Shown here: piece by piece, positions 1 through 5,117 of the stretch
Layout of the letters: each line of letters starts with the position of its first letter
How positions within the stretch are numbered: the first letter of the stretch is position 1
Assembly: GCA_035256745.1 (NCBI GenBank)
Contig: DATEXQ010000004.1
Span: 1 to 8,280 of the forward strand
Origin: DATEXQ01 sp035256745
Lineage (GTDB): Bacteria > Patescibacteriota > Microgenomatia > UBA8517
DNA length: 8,280 nt
Direction: 5' to 3'
Position numbers and translations under genes: made by a program
The notes under the pieces: generated by a model
Databases searched by the model: none
What the model saw: only the letters and a program-made list of their open reading frames with translations
Told to the model about the DNA's origin: nothing

Positions 1-377
1 CGAAGTTTAATCCAGATATGAAACTCTCCCTTCGGAGTCGGCATCCAGGGAAGCCCCGTGGAAACAAGAGTTTCCAGAAAAAGATTACTTCCATCCCAAG
101 CTCTTAATTTCTGTTCTGATAAATCAATTTCAATGTAGCGCTCGTTAGTTGATATTCCCAATACGGGAGGATTTTTAGGGTTTTCAAAAGCAATCTGTGG
201 AACTTCTATTTCTTTTCCCTCAAAAATAGCAAGGTTGGCATTCGGGTCTATTTCCCCAGTAAAATCTTTAGCCCCGCAACAATTTGTACTTCCTATTTTT
301 GTTTTTGTTTGCCACAGAACAATTAGAGAAAGTATTAAAAAAACAATCGGAAGAAATATTATAAAAATACGTTTCAT
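1..377 (-). CDS. L,D-transpeptidase (YkuD fold), membrane-anchored, partial
   Basis: The reading frame begins at ATG 377 and runs off the left edge of the window; about 125 codons are visible. Residues about 4-22 form one hydrophobic segment (IFIIFLPIVFLILSLIVLW), read as a membrane anchor. A linker with adjacent cysteines (NCCG) and Pro-rich stretches follows. From about residue 80 the sequence matches the start of a YkuD catalytic domain: RYIEIDLSEQKLRAW, then VSTGLPWMPTPKGEFHIW, the typical 'I.V.l..Q.l..w......vStG....TP.G.f.I' pattern. The catalytic His and Cys motif lies beyond the edge and cannot be checked. Family members form 3-3 cross-links in peptidoglycan or attach proteins to it on the outer face of the membrane. 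The gene is divergent from the kinase at 446. No SD precedes the ATG; -10-like hexamers (TACTAT, 400-395, or TATTAA, 397-392, minus strand) lie a little upstream. Family call is solid; exact role is unknown. Confidence 0.85.
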   Translation of the reverse strand, partial: MKRIFIIFLPIVFLILSLIVLWQTKTKIGSTNCCGAKDFTGEIDPNANLAIFEGKEIEVPQIAFENPKNPPVLGISTNERYIEIDLSEQKLRAWDGSNLFLETLVSTGLPWMPTPKGEFHIWIKL

Positions 378-432
378 ATTCAGGCTCTTTTTTAATAGTA
401 ACATAAAACTTTAATTTAAATCAGAAAGGAAT

Positions 433-445
433 TATACTTAAAGTG
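433..445 (+). promoter_or_regulatory. -10 element placing the kinase start near +1
   Basis: TATACT at 433-438 matches the -10 consensus at 5 of 6 positions. A start site seven bases on would be 445, next to ATG 446. No convincing -35 is seen at the right spacing. The AAGGA at 426-430 is 15 bases from ATG 446, too far for a normal SD. Start-site placement is inferred, not observed. Confidence 0.4.
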
Positions 446-802
446 ATGAGCTTAAGATTCTCAACTTTTAAAAGTTTTTCTTTTGCATTTGAGGGCATTA
501 AAGCCGCTTTAAAAAACGAACCCAATTTTCGTATACATATAGGTTTGGCAATTCTTGCGGTTATCTTGGGAGTTGTTTTCAATTTTTCTTTCCTGGAGCT
601 TGCTATACTGGCTTTAACAATAGGATTTGTACTTATTTTGGAACTTATCAATACAACCTTAGAGGCTGTTGTCAATCTGGTCAGTCCGGAAATACAAGAT
701 CAGGCAAAAATTGCAAAAGATGTATCCGCGGCCGCTGTTCTTGTTTCAGCAATTCTCTCTGTTATAGTAGCTTTTTTTCTTTTTCTTCCGAAGATAATTT
801 AA
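446..802 (+). CDS. dgkA: Undecaprenol/diacylglycerol kinase (DgkA family)
   Basis: A protein of 118 residues, the normal size for this family of small trimeric membrane kinases. An amphipathic N-terminus with E25 and NFRIH (27-31) precedes three hydrophobic segments at about 32-46, 48-68 and 94-115. The family signature is present as ELINTTLE (E66, N69, E73), followed by AKIAKDVSAAAVLV (87-100). The Asp usually found four residues after the last Glu is Asn here (N77). Gram-positive-type members phosphorylate undecaprenol with ATP to give undecaprenyl phosphate; E. coli DgkA uses diacylglycerol. The convergent neighbour uppP makes the same product, which favours the undecaprenol role (inference). 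GTG at 443 would add one residue; ATG 446 is preferred because of the -10 element at 433-438. The last four bases, TTAA, also hold the stop codon of uppP on the other strand. Confidence 0.9.
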   Translation: MSLRFSTFKSFSFAFEGIKAALKNEPNFRIHIGLAILAVILGVVFNFSFLELAILALTIGFVLILELINTTLEAVVNLVSPEIQDQAKIAKDVSAAAVLVSAILSVIVAFFLFLPKII

Positions 803-1536
803 AGAAGTATTGCCAGTATTCCCAAGAAAAAACAATAATAAGCAAATATCTTAAATTTCCTTTGTGTCAAAAATTTAAAAACAAGATATATAGCAAGTAA
901 CCCGGAAGCAAAGGAAAAAACAAAACCGGTTAAATAAAAAGTGTAGTTTTCTATTTCATTTAATCCATATGTTGTAAATTCGAGGATATTGGCTCCCAAT
1001 ACCGCAGGAATTGATAAAAGAAATGAAAATTTAGCCGCAGATTTTTTATCCACTCCTTGGGCTACCGAGGCAAAAATGGTTGTCCCGCTTCTTGAAACTC
1101 CTGGAATTATGGCTATTGCTTGGAAAACTCCTGTAACGAAAGAGTTTTTAAATGACAACTTTTTCCCTCTACTTTTCATTCTATCTGTCAACAAATTTGC
1201 TACTCCTGTTACCAATAAAGCAAAACCTATCAATTTCGTACTTGTAAAAAGAGCTTCTAATTGAGATTGGAAAAAATAACCTATAAAAGCAGCTGGAATT
1301 GTCCCTAATACCAAATACAAATAATATTTTAAAGGAAGTTTTATAATTTCTTTCCAAAAGAAAACCACAACCGCAAAAAAAGTACCAAAATGTAAAAAGA
1401 CATCAAAAAGAACTCCTGGTTGAGAAAAACCGGGAATAAGGCTCTGAACCAATATAAGATGTCCGCTTGAGGAAACCGGTAAAAATTCAGTTAAACCCTG
1501 CAGGAAACCTAAAAATATTGAGGAAATAATGTTCAT
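799..1536 (-). CDS. uppP: Undecaprenyl-diphosphatase UppP (BacA)
   Basis: An integral membrane phosphatase that removes one phosphate from undecaprenyl pyrophosphate, regenerating the carrier for peptidoglycan synthesis. Both family motifs are present: the (E/Q)xxxE region as QGLTEFLPVSSSGH (Q13, E17, S22-24, H26), and PGVSRSGT at 145-152 with the conserved Arg at 149. The rest is almost entirely hydrophobic, with about seven to eight membrane segments. With the start at ATG 1536 the protein has 245 residues, slightly short for the family but with both motifs in place. A longer in-frame start at 1614 would overlap the upstream gene by 71 bases and add a non-conserved tail, so it is rejected. 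The chosen start lies 7 bases after the stop of the upstream dehydrogenase-like gene and has no clear SD, suggesting translational coupling in one transcript. Its stop codon overlaps that of dgkA. Confidence 0.95.
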   Translation of the reverse strand: MNIISSIFLGFLQGLTEFLPVSSSGHLILVQSLIPGFSQPGVLFDVFLHFGTFFAVVVFFWKEIIKLPLKYYLYLVLGTIPAAFIGYFFQSQLEALFTSTKLIGFALLVTGVANLLTDRMKSRGKKLSFKNSFVTGVFQAIAIIPGVSRSGTTIFASVAQGVDKKSAAKFSFLLSIPAVLGANILEFTTYGLNEIENYTFYLTGFVFSFASGLLAIYLVFKFLTQRKFKIFAYYCFFLGILAILL

Positions 1537-1543
1537 TGAAAAA

Positions 1544-2722
1544 CTATTCTCTACCGTATATGTATACCAAACCTGCATAGTCATCAGATATATACAGATT
1601 TCCCCTTGTATCAAATATTAAATCAACTGGTCTTCCCAATACATCCTTTTCCTGAAGAAATCCTGTGAGAAGGTTAGAACTTTCTCCGACACTTCCTGCA
1701 AAAACTGGTAGGTAAATTATTTTATAACCTACAAGGGAATTGCTGTTTGTCGAGCCATGGAAAGAAACCAAAAGACTGTTGTCTCCTGTTGGGGAAAATT
1801 GTGTTGATTTGATAAAAGTCAGACCCAAAGGAGCAACGTGTGCTGGAAAGTTATAGATTGGTGGTTCTGTATTGCTGCAAAATGAATTCTGCATAAATTT
1901 CGAGTCCCTTACCCTATTACCATAACAATAAGGCCAACCATAATCTTTTCCTTCTGATATCAAATTAAGCTCATCCGGAGGTAGGTTATCTCCCAAATCA
2001 TCTCTACCCATATCAGTCCCCCACATATTTCCGTTCACATCAAATGTAAAAAATACGGTATTTCTTAAACCCTTTGCAAACACTTTTAATTCGCTTCCGT
2101 CTAAATTGGAAACCAAGATTGTGGCTCTTCGCCAGTCACTTTCAACACAGGCGTCACAAGATGAACCGACACTTATATAAAGCTTGTCGTTATAAATTCT
2201 TATTGTTCTTGTAGAATGCCTTCCCCCGGAAGGAAGATTGACTATAATCTCTCCACCAGTTGCTAAATAATCCGTGGGGTTATAGGCATATTTGACCACT
2301 TTATCTGTTTGGGCAACGTAAAGCTCATCGCCATCAAAAGCAATCCCGTGGGGTTTGTTCAAATTAGATATAACCTCAACTTGTTTGTCAGCTTTACCAT
2401 TATTGTCTTTATCGGGCAAGGCTATTACTTTTCCTTGGGTGGTGGACGAAACCAAAAGAGTTCCATTAGAATCAAAAACAAACGCTCTGGGGAGATTTCT
2501 TCCCATGTTTGCAAAAACGTCTATCTTGTATCCCGAGGAAACCCTGAAAGGGTAATACATTTTTGAATTTTGGGGGAGATACTGTTTTACATCTTTCCCT
2601 GTAGATTTCATTGCCGGAACTACTCCCTTTAGGCTTATGTCATAGAATAAGTAATTAGCTACAAAGTAAATACCTACCCCTATTAATGCTAAACAAAGAA
2701 TTAAAATCCAGATTTTTTTCAT
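1544..2722 (-). CDS. Membrane-anchored sorbosone/glucose dehydrogenase-like beta-propeller
   Basis: A 392-residue protein with an N-terminal hydrophobic anchor (about 4-25) and an extracytoplasmic beta-propeller of the PQQ-type glucose/sorbosone dehydrogenase family. Visible family features: KPHGIAF (123-129), GGRHSTR with H169 (the family's catalytic-type His region), VGSSCDAC (185-192), GLRN (218-221), PDELN (249-253), YGWPYCYG (261-268), AHVAPLGLTF (294-303), FHGS (321-324) and a closing GRPVDLIFD...GNLYISDD near 363-381. DKDNNGKAD (104-112) resembles a calcium loop. Cysteines 189, 192, 266 and 282 could form disulfides. Family members oxidise sugars using PQQ, but many environmental homologues are uncharacterised, and no PQQ-synthesis gene or electron acceptor is visible here, so actual activity is open. 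A perfect TATAAT lies just before the ATG. uppP follows in the same direction after 7 bases. Confidence 0.88.
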   Translation of the reverse strand: MKKIWILILCLALIGVGIYFVANYLFYDISLKGVVPAMKSTGKDVKQYLPQNSKMYYPFRVSSGYKIDVFANMGRNLPRAFVFDSNGTLLVSSTTQGKVIALPDKDNNGKADKQVEVISNLNKPHGIAFDGDELYVAQTDKVVKYAYNPTDYLATGGEIIVNLPSGGRHSTRTIRIYNDKLYISVGSSCDACVESDWRRATILVSNLDGSELKVFAKGLRNTVFFTFDVNGNMWGTDMGRDDLGDNLPPDELNLISEGKDYGWPYCYGNRVRDSKFMQNSFCSNTEPPIYNFPAHVAPLGLTFIKSTQFSPTGDNSLLVSFHGSTNSNSLVGYKIIYLPVFAGSVGESSNLLTGFLQEKDVLGRPVDLIFDTRGNLYISDDYAGLVYIYGRE

Positions 2723-2730
2723 CTAAATTT

Positions 2731-2736
2731 ATTATA
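2731..2736 (-). promoter_or_regulatory. -10 box (TATAAT) for a near-leaderless transcript
   Basis: On the minus strand a perfect TATAAT spans 2736-2731. The expected start site is about 2724, two bases before ATG 2722. No SD-like sequence lies between them. The -35 region at 17 bases spacing (TTCTTT) is poor. Confidence 0.45.
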
Positions 2737-2789
2737 GAACATAGGTATAAAATAAAGAACTAATTATAAACTCACAGGCTCACTCAAAT

Positions 2790-2818
2790 TTGATTCTGTG
2801 GCTAATATTTGATAAAAT
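2790..2818 (+). promoter_or_regulatory. Sigma-70-type promoter for the small winged-helix gene
   Basis: TTGATT at 2790-2795 and TAAAAT at 2813-2818 are separated by exactly 17 bases. The predicted start is about 2825, giving a leader of about 80 bases before ATG 2906. The 7-base direct repeat ATTTGAT occurs at 2788-2794 (over the -35) and 2807-2813 (touching the -10), a possible regulator site. Inferred from sequence match only. Confidence 0.55.
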
Positions 2819-2888
2819 ATTAAACACCCAATAAAAAAGGGTATATTTGCTCTTTAAATAGCTGTCCCACTGGAAAATTTCTCAGGAT

Positions 2889-2904
2889 GATATCGGAGGA
2901 TATC
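2889..2904 (+). promoter_or_regulatory. Hairpin presenting the Shine-Dalgarno in its loop
   Basis: GATATC (2889-2894) and GATATC (2899-2904) pair perfectly into a 6-bp stem. The loop is GGAG (2895-2898), the core of the SD for ATG 2906. A T-G pair (2888-2905) could extend it. In DNA the same bases are a 16-bp inverted repeat. It could be bound by an RNA-binding protein, melt to allow translation, or act as an operator; the sequence cannot decide. Confidence 0.5.
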
Positions 2905-2905
2905 G

Positions 2906-3124
2906 ATGGAACTCGAATTGGAGAATTTGGTCTTATCGGTGCTCAAAAAAAATGACTGTGGTATATCAACCACAGCGATGATCGATCAACTTCATAATAT
3001 TGGTGCATCTAGTCCTCTTGCTGTACTGAAGAAGTTGTGTGCTCAAGGACTGATCAGAGTAGACCGCGGTAAAAACGGTAAACCCTGTCGTTTGAAAGCA
3101 ACACCGAGAGCGTTCGGGTATTAA
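2906..3124 (+). CDS. Small winged-helix-like putative DNA-binding protein
   Basis: A 72-residue protein with the strongest SD in the window (GGAGGA, 2895-2900, five bases before ATG 2906). I do not recognise a named family. The pattern looks like a winged helix: helix 1 about 3-15 (LELENLVLSVLKK), a turn with ISTTAMIDQLH as helix 2 (about 20-30), SSPLAVLKKLCAQGLI as recognition helix (about 35-50), then IRVDRGKNGKPCRLKA as strand-wing-strand, with a basic tail. No membrane segment or catalytic motif is seen. By hand count it is about 43% GC (94 of 219), clearly richer than its neighbours (the 100 bases 3321-3420 have 20 G or C). It also carries a perfect 7-bp inverted repeat at 2956-2975. It lies just upstream of the exporter operon, so a local regulator is the natural guess. 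A horizontally acquired gene or a coding-like structured RNA are alternatives. Confidence 0.6.
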   Translation: MELELENLVLSVLKKNDCGISTTAMIDQLHNIGASSPLAVLKKLCAQGLIRVDRGKNGKPCRLKATPRAFGY

Positions 3125-3157
3125 GAAAAATATTAATCCAGTGGAGCAGTTTCCATA

Positions 3158-3231
3158 ACGAGGGGGCGAAGGAAAAAACAATAAGGCGCTTGGCAAAATG
3201 CTGCCACTCTCCCTACTCCTTCCCCCCTCGT
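3158..3231. other. Long GC-rich stem-loop without a U-tract
   Basis: Bases 3158-3173 pair with 3217-3231 in a 15-bp stem (ACGAGGGGG...GAAGGA against TCCTTCCCCCCTCGT), with one bulged C at 3167. The 43-base loop holds a second hairpin, TGGCA (3191-3195) with TGCCA (3202-3206). In the loop, CCACT (3204-3208) could also pair with AGTGG (3140-3144), a possible pseudoknot. Neither strand has a T-run after the stem, so it is not a standard intrinsic terminator. It could be a transcript-end stabiliser, a structured RNA or a dispersed repeat. Confidence 0.6.
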
Positions 3232-3242
3232 ATCAATCCTCA

Positions 3243-3277
3243 TTTGAATTCTCCTTTACTTAGAGTTAAAATTCAAA
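3243..3277 (+). promoter_or_regulatory. Promoter for the exporter operon, within an inverted repeat
   Basis: TTGAAT at 3244-3249 and TAAAAT at 3267-3272 are spaced by 17 bases, the same geometry and same -10 as the promoter at 2790-2818. The predicted start is about 3279. An 8-bp inverted repeat, TTTGAATT (3243-3250) and AATTCAAA (3270-3277), covers the -35 and overlaps the -10, as an operator might. Inferred from sequence only. Confidence 0.5.
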
Positions 3278-3279
3278 AT

Positions 3280-3313
3280 AACCTCCTAAAGTATTTCTCT
3301 ATAGAGGTTTTTT
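3280..3313 (+). promoter_or_regulatory. Leader hairpin that can mask the adaptor gene's SD
   Basis: AACCTC (3280-3285) pairs with GAGGTT (3304-3309). The right arm contains the SD, GAGG (3304-3307), six bases before ATG 3314. If transcription starts near 3279, the mRNA's first bases would be the SD-masking arm. CTCTATAGAG (3297-3306) is a competing palindrome. The T-run at 3308-3313 also makes a weak terminator-like shape, but the stem is short and the loop is 18 bases. Confidence 0.4.
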
Positions 3314-4417
3314 ATGTCAAAAATTATAAATTTAAAAAAAATTAATCCTAAAAAATTTTTACCCGATGGTAAGGTTTTGATTACAATAAAATCTAAAATT
3401 CCTTCTCCTCTAAAAATTAGATTTACCAAAAGGCGATTAATCTTTCTCGGAATCTTAGTTTTGGTTATTACGGGTATATTCATAATTTCCTCAAGAAGGT
3501 TAAAAAAAGAGATTGTCAGTACCAAAGTCGAAAAAGGAACGGTTGCAGAAGAATTAATTCTTACGGGAGAAATAAGAGCTGAAAAATATGCAAAACTAAC
3601 TTTCCCAACCTCAGGAAAATTAGCCTGGATAGGAGTATCGGAAGGAATGTTGGTTAAAAAAGGCCAGGCGTTAAGCTCCCTGGATAGAACCACCCTTGAT
3701 GCTGCCTATCAGCAAACTTTATCAACTTTAAGAAAATATGAAGCAACCGTTGATAAAGTCCACGATGATCTAAAAAACAAAGATACAACAGAAACATATT
3801 CTGAACGCGACACAAGAACGACAGCTGAAGCCAACAAAGATTATGCTTACGATGCTTTTCGCGCTGCAGAATACAACCTTAAAAATGCCGTATTAATAGC
3901 CCCATTCGATGGTTTTATTACTTACATAGGCAATACTACTCCTGGTGTTAACGTAGTTTTTACAGACACGCAAATCGAACTTCTTGATCCCAAAACTATC
4001 TATTTTGAGGTTACTGCCGATCAAAGCGAGGTTATTGATCTAGCTATAGATACCGAAGTCTCAATAATTCTTGATTCATTTTCCGAAACCGAACTGAAGG
4101 GCAAGACTTCATATATCAGCTACACTCCAAAAAGCGGAGAGTCTTCAACGGTTTATAGAATAAAAATTATTTTCTCCGATTTAAACAATATTCTGGAGAA
4201 ATTAAGAATCGGAATGTCAGGAGATGTAAAATTCATTTTATCTCAAAAGGATAATATATTATTCGTACCCTCCAGGTTTGTAAACTCCGACAAAAAAGGA
4301 AAATTTATAAACTTAGGCAAGATGGGAAATAAGGTATATATCGAGACGGGGATAGAAGGAGAAGAAAATACCGAAATAATCGGCGATATTAAAGAAGGAG
4401 ATATTATTTTTGATTAG
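3314..4417 (+). CDS. HlyD/MacA-like adaptor subunit of an ABC exporter
   Basis: A 367-residue membrane-fusion (periplasmic adaptor) protein. A basic cytoplasmic N-terminus (1-40) precedes one membrane segment at about 41-59. Then come the first half of a biotinyl-lipoyl domain (about 95-124, SGKLAWIGVSEGMLVKKGQAL), a charged helical hairpin (about 126-190), the second lipoyl half with NAVLIAPFDGFIT (191-203), a beta-barrel (about 228-310) ending in the family-typical LRIGMSGDV (297-305), and a short membrane-proximal domain with VPSRFV. Such adaptors pair with MacB-type ABC transporters and link them to substrate or, in diderms, to an outer-membrane channel. No channel gene is here, so a monoderm arrangement like Bacillus YknX is likelier (inference). 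It is the first gene of an apparent operon. Its SD, GAGG at 3304-3307, lies in a potential hairpin. The stop codon lies within another small hairpin (4412-4429). Confidence 0.88.
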   Translation: MSKIINLKKINPKKFLPDGKVLITIKSKIPSPLKIRFTKRRLIFLGILVLVITGIFIISSRRLKKEIVSTKVEKGTVAEELILTGEIRAEKYAKLTFPTSGKLAWIGVSEGMLVKKGQALSSLDRTTLDAAYQQTLSTLRKYEATVDKVHDDLKNKDTTETYSERDTRTTAEANKDYAYDAFRAAEYNLKNAVLIAPFDGFITYIGNTTPGVNVVFTDTQIELLDPKTIYFEVTADQSEVIDLAIDTEVSIILDSFSETELKGKTSYISYTPKSGESSTVYRIKIIFSDLNNILEKLRIGMSGDVKFILSQKDNILFVPSRFVNSDKKGKFINLGKMGNKVYIETGIEGEENTEIIGDIKEGDIIFD

Positions 4418-4429
4418 CTAAAGCTAATC
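4412..4429 (+). other. Intercistronic hairpin between adaptor and ATPase genes
   Basis: GATTAGC (4412-4418), loop TAAA, GCTAATC (4423-4429): a perfect 7-bp stem that includes the adaptor stop codon and contains AGCTAA twice in tandem (4416-4427). It is followed by AAGC-TCC-GCTT (4432-4442), directly before ATG 4443. There is no T-run, so termination is unlikely. It may tune mRNA decay or translation of the ATPase, which has no SD. Confidence 0.4.
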
Positions 4430-4442
4430 GCAAGCTCCGCTT

Positions 4443-5117
4443 ATGATCAAGCTTGAAAATGTATCAAAACTCTACACTCTGGGAGACGAACAGGTCCATG
4501 CAGTTGAAAATGTCAGCTTAAGTATTAAAGAAAAGGAATATATAAGCATAATAGGATCATCCGGAAGTGGAAAATCAACGCTGATGTATCTTATGGGGCT
4601 TCTCGAACGGCCTTCCTCGGGAAAAATTTATCTTGACGGCAAAGATATATCAAGGCTTTCCGACAACCAGCTTTCCAATTTAAGAAACCATTATATCGGT
4701 TTTGTATTTCAATCCTTCAATCTTATCAACCGATTTACCGTTTTGGAAAATATCCTTCTTCCTACAAAATATGCAAAAACTCAATTTAAATTTGACTTTA
4801 CCCAAAGGGCTTTAGATCTGGCAAAAAAATTCGGAATTTACGAGAGAAGAAATTTTTTTCCCAATAAGATTTCCGGTGGTCAGCAGCAAAGAGTTGCTAT
4901 AGCCAGAAGTTTGATTATGAATCCAAAAATAATTCTGGCTGATGAGCCAACCGGAAATTTGGATTCAAAAACAGGAGACGAAATTCTTGATTTAATGGAA
5001 ACATTAAACAAAGAGTATAAAGTTACTGTTATTTTGGTAACTCATGAAAAAGATATAGCGGACAGAACAAAAAGGAAAATTTATATGAAGGACGGAAAAA
5101 TTTCGGATGGAATATAA
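4443..5117 (+). CDS. ABC transporter ATPase (MacB/LolD-type)
   Basis: A 224-residue cytoplasmic ATPase with every expected motif: Walker A GSSGSGKST (38-46, K44), Q-loop Q90, signature ISGGQQQR (143-150), Walker B IILADEP (163-169, D167, catalytic E168), D-loop NLDS (172-175) and switch His H201. The length and the ADEPTGNLDS and SGGQQQRVAIARS forms are typical of the MacB/LolD/FtsE group, whose partners are FtsX-like permeases that work by a mechanical cycle rather than classic transport. The permease gene overlaps its 3' end by 11 bases, which supports a two-gene transporter where E. coli MacB is a single fusion. No SD precedes ATG 4443; small hairpins occupy that position. The gene starts 25 bases after the adaptor stop, within the same operon. 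Confidence 0.95.
   Translation: MIKLENVSKLYTLGDEQVHAVENVSLSIKEKEYISIIGSSGSGKSTLMYLMGLLERPSSGKIYLDGKDISRLSDNQLSNLRNHYIGFVFQSFNLINRFTVLENILLPTKYAKTQFKFDFTQRALDLAKKFGIYERRNFFPNKISGGQQQRVAIARSLIMNPKIILADEPTGNLDSKTGDEILDLMETLNKEYKVTVILVTHEKDIADRTKRKIYMKDGKISDGI

Noticed and set aside
443..445. GTG 443 as the kinase start
   Set aside because: It adds one residue only. The -10 at 433-438 puts the predicted +1 at about 445, so ATG 446 is preferred, though GTG cannot be excluded.
1537..1614. Longer N-terminus for UppP starting at 1614
   Set aside because: It would overlap the upstream gene by 71 bases and add residues unlike any UppP. The ATG at 1536 gives the usual start just before the QGLTEFLP motif.
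2966..3196. Minus-strand frame of 76 codons across the small gene
   Set aside because: It is antisense to the SD-led plus-strand gene, reads through both the gene and the hairpin, has no recognisable domain and no SD that decides a start.
3158..3231. Intrinsic terminator
   Set aside because: The stem is strong but neither strand has a T-run after it, and the loop is 43 bases. Kept as an unexplained stem-loop.
3131..3240. tmRNA, SRP RNA, 6S RNA or RNase P RNA
   Set aside because: The hairpin prompted the check, but I could not see the conserved sequence elements of any of these RNAs on either strand.
3286..3693. Minus-strand frame of 135 codons antisense to the adaptor gene
   Set aside because: It lies opposite a clear HlyD/MacA-like coding region and shows no domain of its own.
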